46,381 nt of DNA, taken from an uncultured Eisenbergiella sp. Its GTDB lineage: Bacteria; Bacillota; Clostridia; Lachnospirales; Lachnospiraceae. Below are positions 40,322-46,381 of the stretch, piece after piece. Numbering within the stretch: position 1 is the first letter of the stretch; every line of letters begins with the position of its first letter. Location: the NCBI GenBank assembly GCA_947630215.1, contig CANRGX010000016.1, forward strand, positions 1-46,381, in the 5' to 3' direction. The notes beneath the pieces were generated by a model that worked only from the letters and a program-made list of their open reading frames with translations, was not told the DNA's origin and searched no databases. A program made the position numbers and the translations under genes.

Positions 40322-43300
40322 TTACGTCTCCATTTTTGTCTCCCGGCGGATGCGTTCCAGCGCTTCCGAATCCTGGAGCGGTTCCAGTTCCCTGACCGAG
40401 AACCCGGTCAGCCTGCGGTCAAATCCGCAGACCTTCTTAAAGTCGCAGAAATCACAGGCGCTCTCATTTCCCCGCACATAGGGACTGCAATCGATCTGCC
40501 CCTCTAAAATCTGACGGCCCGTCTGTCGGATCTTTTCTTTCGCAAAGGCGGAAACCGCCCGGAAATCCTCCTGGGACAATACGCTGGATCTGGCGGAGAG
40601 GCTCCCGTCTTTTTTCCGTTCCAGCGGCGCTGCGTCGGAACGATCCGTAAAGCCGGCATCCAGCCCCTCCACCACGTCCTCCTGATCGCTGACCACACCG
40701 GTGGGCCGGAGCGCCTGCCGGATCCGGGCATTGACCTCCTCCGGCGTCAGCTCCTGCGCGCCCGGTTCCACATACGGATCCTGCACCCGGTAATAGAGCA
40801 TGGCGGCGGGCACCGCCTTCTTTCCGGGATGCCGTCTGGCCGCCATCTCCAGGCCGGCGTTTAAATAGACCACCAGCTGCAGCTGCAGGCCGTAGTACAG
40901 CGCCGCCAGGGAAAAATCCCGGCTGCCGGACTTATAGTCCACCACCTTCACAAAGACGCGATCCTTATCCTCCTTGACGTCCAGCCGGTCAATGCGCCCC
41001 TTCAGCCGCATCCGCTCGCCCTCTCCCAGCGCGATATTGACCGCTTCCAAATCCTGTACCACAGAAAAGGATACCTCGAACTGTTCCGGCACAAAACTGC
41101 CTTTTTTCAACTGGTACTGCAGCGTCCTGACCGTACGGGACAGAATGCGCCGGAGCCGCGTCACCGTATAGGCGCTGCGGGCACTGTCGAACAGCACCGT
41201 ATTGCGGTAAGCCACGGTATAGGCGTCCACCGCCTCCCGCAGTATCCGCTCGCCCTCCTCCTTTGGGAAGTCGAACCAGGTATATCCGTTTTCCAACAGC
41301 TTTTCCGAGAAAATCTCCAGCACGCCATGGAAAAGATTGCCCAGATCCACTGCCTTTATCTCATATTCCTCCTGTGGGGACAGCTGCAGTCCGTACCGCA
41401 GGAAATGGGCGTAGGCGCAGGCGGCGTACTGTTCCAGGCGGCTGACGCTTCCGGCCAGCGTATTGCCGTAAAGGGCGGCTGCCACCGCCCGATCCAGCCG
41501 GGACGGACGGTGCCGGAAAAAGGCGGCGTCCTCCATTCCCTCGGCCCAGTGCCTGTAGCGCTCGTCCTGCCAATAAACCCGATAAAGGAAAAACAAGGTC
41601 TGCTCCTGCGGTTTTGTCAGCTTGCCATCCGCGTAGCCCCGCAGCGTACGGGCCAGATAGCGCCGCCCGTCCTTCAGACTCTGGATCCGATCCAGAAACG
41701 GCTCCTGCTCCGGGCTTTTTGTCTTTACCTGCACAAACATCCGCAGCAGCTGCCCTATCAGAAAGCTGGGCCGCATGGACTTTCCCTCGGCGTTCATTCT
41801 GGCGTAGGACAGCACCAGCTTTTCGGAGGGTTTCGTCATATTCAGATACAGGTAGAGCCGCTGAATATACATCTGCTGCCGGGGCGTGGGCGCCAGCTCC
41901 CGCCCCGAACCGGCCAGAAATTCCCGGTCCAGATCGGAGAGAATCCCGCCCCGGCCCGCGCTTTTTGGAATATAGCCGTCATTTACACCCGCAAAAAAGA
42001 GCGCTTTTACCGGTTTTAAACGGGTACGCTCAATATCCCCCACTACCACCCGATCCACGTTCTGGGGAATGGTGCCCACCTGGATTTCCTCAAACCCGGC
42101 CTCCAGGATTTGGGCAAATTCCTCTATTCTGACCGGCTCGTCCCCGATCAGCGCGACCACCTGATCCAGCAGATCCATGACAAGCCGGTAAATCTGGGCG
42201 TATTCCCGCTGCCGGACCATATCGTTTTCGGCGGCAAACTGCTCCTCATACCGTTTCAGCTTCTGCTGCACCTGATTCTGTTCGATAAACCGATACAGCC
42301 CCCGGGCGAACTCCTCCGTTTTCCGGCAGGGTTCAAACAGCGGCTGCATCTGCTCCACCAGCCGGCTGCGCAGTCCGTTCAGCTCCTCCAGCTGGGCCAG
42401 CGGATCGGTCATCTCCTTCATGCGGGAGACAAAGGGCGCCTCCCACTTCTTCCGTCCCCGGATTCCCGCGAAACGCACATAGATCTCCAGCCGATCCGCC
42501 TCCTGCATGGAAAATCCGGCCAGGCCGCTGCGCAGATAATGGAAAACCGACTCGAAGCTGTAATTCTGCACCCGCACCTGCAGGGCGCTTTTGATGTATT
42601 CAATAAACGGATTGAGACGGATGCCCCTGGTCTGATCCATATAGACGGGAATATCATAGGCCTGAAACTCCCGCTCCATGCACGCGGCATAAGAAGCAAA
42701 ATCCCCGCAGATGACCGCAATATCCCGATAGCAATATCCCTTTTCCCGGATCAGCCGGCGGATAGAAACGCAGATCCGGCGCACCTCCTCCGTCTGGTCG
42801 GGCGCCTCCAGGACAGAAATTTCCTCCGTCTGCTCCGGATAGACCACGAAGGGATACCGGAAAAGATGCCGCTCCAGATGCGCCAGCGCCGGGGTTTGGG
42901 AAAAGCGGGGCAAAACCGGAGGGCGCAAAAGCACCGGAGGTTCTATCGCGCATCCGGCCTCCTCCGCCAGCCCTTTCAAGCGGCGGATCGTCTTTTTGCT
43001 CAAAAAAAACAGTTCCTGCTGCGTCCCCTGCTCCGGATCCGCGTCCCCGTCCATGGTGACGGTCACCTCTACCTCCTTTGCCAGCTTCATCAGCTCCCGC
43101 AGGACCTTTTCCTGCACCGGGGTAAATCCGGTGAAGCCGTCAAAGGCGATCACGCTGTTCTTGAGCAGCTTAGAAGACGGCAGCAGCGACGCCAGCACCT
43201 CCAGGGTTTCCTCCGTGGTCAGGAACCGATCCCGGATAAAGCCCAGAAAACCTTCGTAAATCACCCGCAGATCCTTCAGCTTCTGGCAGAGCTGTCCCCG

Positions 43301-43744
43301 CTTCCGGGCGAAGGTCTGCAGCTCGTCCAGTTCGTTTAACCCGATGCCGTACTGCATCAGTTCGGACAGCGCGGACTTTACCTCGTGCACATATCCGGTT
43401 TTCCCCAGATTTCCTCCGATGAGGGGCATCTGCTCCTTCAGTCCCGCCGCCACTTTCCGGATGATCAGGCTTTTTCCCGTATCGTCCAGCATCGGCAAAT
43501 CCCCGCCCCCCAGTTCCTCAAAGATCCGGTGGGCCAGCCGGTTGAAACTGAGCACGTCGATGTTCAGAATGCCCTTTTTTTCGTGCATCGTCACCAGATC
43601 CTGCTGGGTCTGCATGGTGAACTGATCCGGTACAATCAGGAAAAAATGCCCGCCCGGATCCGCCTGGGCGCGCTCAATGACGGAACGGTACAGCCAGGTG
43701 CTCTTTCCGGCGCCGGAGGCGCCGATGATCAAACGCAGGGACAT
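40322..43744 (-). CDS. addB: ATP-dependent nuclease subunit AddB
   Basis: 1140 residues. The N-terminal Walker A GASGAGKSTWLY opens a UvrD-like but helicase-inactive part; the C-terminal part has a RecB-type nuclease core (RLKGRIDRLDV, VVDYKSGSRDFSL). Four cysteines of the iron-sulphur cluster are visible: one in YAACAYAHFLRYG near residue 773 and three in CDFCDFKKVC near the C-terminus. AddB works with AddA, cutting the opposite strand and recognising Chi. GAGGAGG lies before the start. Whether addAB have a promoter in the gap after the uracil permease gene is not clear. Confidence 0.96.
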   Translation of the reverse strand: MSLRLIIGASGAGKSTWLYRSVIERAQADPGGHFFLIVPDQFTMQTQQDLVTMHEKKGILNIDVLSFNRLAHRIFEELGGGDLPMLDDTGKSLIIRKVAAGLKEQMPLIGGNLGKTGYVHEVKSALSELMQYGIGLNELDELQTFARKRGQLCQKLKDLRVIYEGFLGFIRDRFLTTEETLEVLASLLPSSKLLKNSVIAFDGFTGFTPVQEKVLRELMKLAKEVEVTVTMDGDADPEQGTQQELFFLSKKTIRRLKGLAEEAGCAIEPPVLLRPPVLPRFSQTPALAHLERHLFRYPFVVYPEQTEEISVLEAPDQTEEVRRICVSIRRLIREKGYCYRDIAVICGDFASYAACMEREFQAYDIPVYMDQTRGIRLNPFIEYIKSALQVRVQNYSFESVFHYLRSGLAGFSMQEADRLEIYVRFAGIRGRKKWEAPFVSRMKEMTDPLAQLEELNGLRSRLVEQMQPLFEPCRKTEEFARGLYRFIEQNQVQQKLKRYEEQFAAENDMVRQREYAQIYRLVMDLLDQVVALIGDEPVRIEEFAQILEAGFEEIQVGTIPQNVDRVVVGDIERTRLKPVKALFFAGVNDGYIPKSAGRGGILSDLDREFLAGSGRELAPTPRQQMYIQRLYLYLNMTKPSEKLVLSYARMNAEGKSMRPSFLIGQLLRMFVQVKTKSPEQEPFLDRIQSLKDGRRYLARTLRGYADGKLTKPQEQTLFFLYRVYWQDERYRHWAEGMEDAAFFRHRPSRLDRAVAAALYGNTLAGSVSRLEQYAACAYAHFLRYGLQLSPQEEYEIKAVDLGNLFHGVLEIFSEKLLENGYTWFDFPKEEGERILREAVDAYTVAYRNTVLFDSARSAYTVTRLRRILSRTVRTLQYQLKKGSFVPEQFEVSFSVVQDLEAVNIALGEGERMRLKGRIDRLDVKEDKDRVFVKVVDYKSGSRDFSLAALYYGLQLQLVVYLNAGLEMAARRHPGKKAVPAAMLYYRVQDPYVEPGAQELTPEEVNARIRQALRPTGVVSDQEDVVEGLDAGFTDRSDAAPLERKKDGSLSARSSVLSQEDFRAVSAFAKEKIRQTGRQILEGQIDCSPYVRGNESACDFCDFKKVCGFDRRLTGFSVRELEPLQDSEALERIRRETKMET

Positions 43745-43875
43745 AACTGCCTCCTCTAACGTGCGGCGCTTTGCCTCCGTTTGGCTCTGCGCCGCCTTGT
43801 ATTTTCATTGTACCAGATTGCGGCCCGGCCGTACAGATCGGAAATTCCGGCTTTTAAAGTCCGCATTGGAAACGC

Positions 43876-43925
43876 AAAAACCGCAGCCCGGGCGGGAATC
43901 TCATGTTCCCTTCCAAAGCTGCGGT
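43876..43925 (-). terminator. Terminator of the uracil permease gene
   Basis: ACCGCAGC (43918-43925) pairs with GCTGCGGT (43880-43887) on the minus strand, with an inner GGGAA/TTCCC stem, followed by T. It lies 43 bases after the permease stop and separates it from addB. Confidence 0.85.
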
Positions 43926-43967
43926 CTGATTGCAGTGCCGGGGCAGTTTTGCGCCCGTTTTCTTATG

Positions 43968-45239
43968 TCAGTCCGAAAGCACGCTTTCTTTTCCTTCCGG
44001 CAGAATCAGCGCCAGAAGAATGCCTACCACCGCCGCCAGGGCAAGACCGGAAATGGTCACGGTCTCCGTGATCGGAATGCTGTCGCAGCCGATGCCCAGC
44101 ACCAGGATAATAGCGGCCGTCAGCAGATTTCTGCTGTCGCCGAAGTTGAGCCGGGAATTGATCAGGATACGCACGCCCACAGCGGAAATCATGCCGTAGA
44201 GCACGATGCTGATAGCGCCGGTCACCGGAGAAGGCAGGCTGGTGATGAACCCGCCGAACTTGCCGATGGTGCCCAGAAGAATGGCAAATACCGCGGCAAT
44301 GCGGATGATGGAAGGATCGTATACCTTGGTCACTGCCAGAACGCCCGTGTTCTCTCCGTAGGTGGTGTTGGCGGGGCCGCCCAGAAGACCGGCCAGCGCC
44401 GTCGCCAGTCCGTCGCCCAGCAATGTGCGGTGCACGCCGGGATCCTCAAAGAAGTTCTGCCCTACCACAGCGCCGTTGGTGGTAATGTCCCCCACGTGCT
44501 CAATCATGGTGACCAGCGCGATGGGAGCCACCGCCATGATGGCGTCCACGCGGAAAGTGGGCGCGCAGAGAATCTGGGAATAAATGTCGCGATCCATAAA
44601 GGAAATCCAGTGGGCCTCCCGCACCGCCGTAAAATCACAGAAGCCCAGCGGCAGGCAGACGAGATAGCCTACGATAATGGCAAACAGAATGGGCATGAGA
44701 TTGAACACACCCTTCGCCCAAATCGAAATCACAATGACCGTGGCCAGCACCACAACCGTCACCAGAATGGATTTCATACTGAATACGCCGTCGTGATAAA
44801 AGGCGCTGCTGATGGCCGACGCGGACAGACGCAGACCGATGACGATGATCACGGGGCCCGTCACGATGGGCGGCAGCAGCCGGTTCACTTTTTCATAGCC
44901 GAATATCTTGATCAAAAGGGCAAAGACCACATACACCAGGCCTGCCACAATCAGCGCGCCCTTCAGGGACGCCAGCTTGTCCAGATAATCCGGATCCCCT
45001 ACCCGGGAATCCCCCAGAACCGCCATGATGCCCGCCATAAAAGCAAAGCTGGAGCCCAAGAATACCGGCACCTTCTTCTTGGTGATCAGATGGAACAGAA
45101 GTGTTCCCAGACCCGCGCACAGCAGCGTGATGGAAACATTCAGTCCCGTCAGCGTCGGCACCAGCACGGTGGCGCCGAACATGGCCAGCGTGTGCTGGAT
45201 CCCAAGGATAATTTTCTGACCCAAAGTTCTTTCCTGCAT
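43968..45239 (-). CDS. uraA: Uracil/xanthine permease, UraA type
   Basis: 423 residues with 14 helices expected (nucleobase:cation symporter-2 family). LGIQHTLAMFGATVLVPTLT, PVFLGSSFAFMAG, the helix-8 segment IALVTMIEHVGDITTNGAVV (conserved Glu) and GGPANTTYGENTGVLAVTKV (conserved Glu in TTYGEN) match uracil permeases better than xanthine ones. It imports uracil with protons for pyrimidine salvage. Monocistronic with its own promoter and terminator. No PyrR-type attenuator or purine riboswitch is seen in the leader. GGAGG ahead of the start. Confidence 0.93.
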   Translation of the reverse strand: MQERTLGQKIILGIQHTLAMFGATVLVPTLTGLNVSITLLCAGLGTLLFHLITKKKVPVFLGSSFAFMAGIMAVLGDSRVGDPDYLDKLASLKGALIVAGLVYVVFALLIKIFGYEKVNRLLPPIVTGPVIIVIGLRLSASAISSAFYHDGVFSMKSILVTVVVLATVIVISIWAKGVFNLMPILFAIIVGYLVCLPLGFCDFTAVREAHWISFMDRDIYSQILCAPTFRVDAIMAVAPIALVTMIEHVGDITTNGAVVGQNFFEDPGVHRTLLGDGLATALAGLLGGPANTTYGENTGVLAVTKVYDPSIIRIAAVFAILLGTIGKFGGFITSLPSPVTGAISIVLYGMISAVGVRILINSRLNFGDSRNLLTAAIILVLGIGCDSIPITETVTISGLALAAVVGILLALILPEGKESVLSD

Positions 45240-45308
45240 CCTATCTTCCTCCTCCTCTTTTTTCTCTTGATAGAGAAACCGTTTCCTCCTGCAAACCCTT
45301 TTCTATCG

Positions 45309-45337
45309 ACGGTACTACAAATTTCTTCCTCTGTCAA
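45309..45337 (-). promoter_or_regulatory. Promoter of the uracil permease gene
   Basis: TTGACA (45332-45337), 17-base spacer, TACCGT (45309-45314). The -10 box is weak but the spacing is ideal. A short hairpin (TTCTCT/AGAGAA) lies between promoter and SD. Confidence 0.6.
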
Positions 45338-45397
45338 CCGGATTTTCCCATTCCGGCATCTCTTCTTTGCCTGTGATCCAGGGAACAGGTTTTCGCG

Positions 45398-46156
45398 TCA
45401 TTTATTCATCTTATAAGGAGGATCCGCCGGATATCCGCCCCTTAACTTCTGCATGCCCCTCTGCACCGCGTCCCGGGAGTTCTTCCAGTCCGCGTCCTTG
45501 TTCTGATAATCGAATTTTTCGATCAACCAGTCCACGTCCGCCGACATCCGCTCCATATTGCGGGTCATCACCTCAAAAATCATGGTGTAGAACGTTTCCT
45601 TGTCCTTGTCGGAAAGACGGGTATCGGAGCCGCTGCACAACTCGCCGAAATGATGCAGGCAGAAGCCCTTGCCGTTTCGGATCTTTTCCACAAAAGCAGG
45701 ATCGTTCTGATACAGGTAAAAGAAGGTGTCCAGATACCGCTCGTATTCCTTCTGAAAGCGGTCGCAGATATAACAGGTGCTCTCCCGTTTCTTTACCCAC
45801 ATCCCGATGGCATTTTCGGAGGACGCCCTGCGCAGACGGTCGGCCAGGGAGGTTTTGCCGGGCTTAAACTGCTTAAACTGCCCTTCCATCTCCTTTAACA
45901 GCTTCTTATAGTGCGTCTTTAAAATCCAGCCGTTGCCCAGCGTATTGCCGTAATCGAACATCTTTTTCATGTGCATACGGCAAAAGCCCTCGTTGTCCGT
46001 GGCCTCCCGCACATCGCTCTCCATGTAGGAAGCGCAGGATCCCAGCACGAAATCCATCAGATCCTGCTCCACGTTGCGCTCGATGTAACAGAACGGACAC
46101 TCGTCGTTTTCGTTGACCGCATCATTCAATGGTATCGTATACAGCTTTTCCTTCAT
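45398..46156 (-). CDS. Cysteine-rich DUF6062 family protein
   Basis: 252 residues, soluble. Four Cys/His pairs recur in two halves: CPFCYIERN (about 17-25) with GFCRMHMKK, and CYICDRFQKEY with GFCLHHFGEL, followed by a helical C-terminus. The arrangement suggests two zinc sites or a metal/redox role; the family (DUF6062) has no assigned function that I know of. I start at 46156 (MKEKLYT), with GGAG nine bases ahead; the ATG at 46168 lacks an SD. The SD lies at the edge of the structured repeat, so that repeat forms nearly the whole gap to the upstream gene. Confidence 0.8.
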   Translation of the reverse strand: MKEKLYTIPLNDAVNENDECPFCYIERNVEQDLMDFVLGSCASYMESDVREATDNEGFCRMHMKKMFDYGNTLGNGWILKTHYKKLLKEMEGQFKQFKPGKTSLADRLRRASSENAIGMWVKKRESTCYICDRFQKEYERYLDTFFYLYQNDPAFVEKIRNGKGFCLHHFGELCSGSDTRLSDKDKETFYTMIFEVMTRNMERMSADVDWLIEKFDYQNKDADWKNSRDAVQRGMQKLRGGYPADPPYKMNK

Positions 46157-46162
46157 GGTTTT

Positions 46163-46298
46163 CTCCATTCCGGAGCGTTTACGCGACGGGACGATGAGAA
46201 ATTCGCGTATGCGATTTCTCATCTGCCATCCTGGCAATTTGTGACGCTCCGGCGCAAATTGCCGATTGAAAAATGAGCTATCAAGCTCATTTTTCAAT
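46163..46298 (+). repeat. Dispersed structured repeat, copy B
   Basis: 136 bases, differing from copy A (20944-21082) by a three-base length change and a few substitutions. The substitutions lie in hairpin loops, a bulge and linkers. The one change in a stem (GTG/CAC to GTG/CGC) keeps a U-G pair only if the plus strand is the RNA. It sits between the upstream gene, whose stop codon it supplies, and the SD of the DUF6062 gene. Confidence 0.85.
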
Positions 46299-46381
46299 CT
46301 TCTGTCCTCCAAACGCTTTCTGCAAAATATCCAGATAGGCGCAGATCTCCTGATAGAGCTTCTCCGCCGTGAAATCATACC
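46287..46381 (-). CDS. 3' end of a gene entering from the right edge (partial)
   Basis: The last 30 codons of a minus-strand gene begin YDFTAEKLYQEICAYL and end GGQKIEK, then TGA at 46287-46289. The helical, amphipathic tail cannot be assigned. The final IEK and the stop codon are read from the outer hairpin of repeat copy B, so insertion of the repeat may have replaced the original C-terminus. Confidence 0.6.
   Translation of the reverse strand, partial: YDFTAEKLYQEICAYLDILQKAFGGQKIEK

Noticed and set aside
46157-46378. Long N-terminal extension of the DUF6062 gene
   Set aside because: It reads through the structured repeat; the ATG at 46156 has an SD and begins the family-like sequence.

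Overview
The window looks like a chromosomal segment of a Gram-positive gut Clostridium relative, most likely a Lachnospiraceae member. The signs are a moderately high-GC core, strong AGGAGG ribosome binding sites, AddAB instead of RecBCD, ECF vitamin transporters, an Lsa-type ABC-F gene, an LTA-synthase-like enzyme and single-subunit sigma factors with membrane extensions. Two stretches are visibly AT-richer than the rest (about 1-2680 and 13,820-18,500) and look acquired.

Layout. 1-2680: AT-rich accessory DNA with an HNH-type zinc protein and a one-pass membrane protein, abutting the 3' end of a tRNA-Leu(UAG) gene (2685-2766), a classical island attachment position. 2.8-5.3 kb: a MATE exporter under a palindromic operator and a MORN-repeat membrane protein. 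5.5-11.2 kb: a plus-strand operon with an LTA-synthase-family phosphoglycerol transferase, a YfhO-family membrane protein and AsnA. 11.2-12.7 kb: a HAD phosphatase fused to a CPBP/CAAX membrane protease. 12.8-13.7 kb: a TPP riboswitch and thiT. 13.8-18.5 kb: an AT-rich three-gene envelope operon (large lipoprotein plus two DUF4230 paralogues), an orphan AbrB antitoxin and a decayed HAD gene. 18.5-21.8 kb: a 37-residue lipoprotein and a DUF3237 gene reading away from a symmetrical bidirectional promoter, then an Lsa-type ABC-F gene with leader peptide and attenuator, a structured dispersed repeat and an AraC/GGDEF-like regulator.

21.8-30.6 kb is the most distinctive part: a minus-strand cluster of exported proteins (two paralogues with a tandem Tyr-Tyr/Pro-Asp-Val repeat, a lipoprotein, an SGNH hydrolase, an unknown secreted protein) around a sigma factor fused through one membrane helix to an extracellular WG-repeat domain. 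Two exported-protein genes share an identical TGCAACC-N17-CACT motif resembling an ECF-sigma promoter, so this could be a self-contained envelope-sensing regulon.

30.7-36.6 kb: two import systems side by side, an ECF transporter (S, fused A-A', T) and a MetNIQ-type ABC importer. 36.6-43.7 kb: addA and addB for double-strand-break repair. 44-46.4 kb: a uracil permease, a cysteine-rich DUF6062 protein, a second copy of the structured repeat, and the 3' tail of a gene that enters from the right edge. No rRNA, CRISPR array, transposase or integrase gene is visible. All calls rest on reading the sequence and recalled family motifs; no database search was run.
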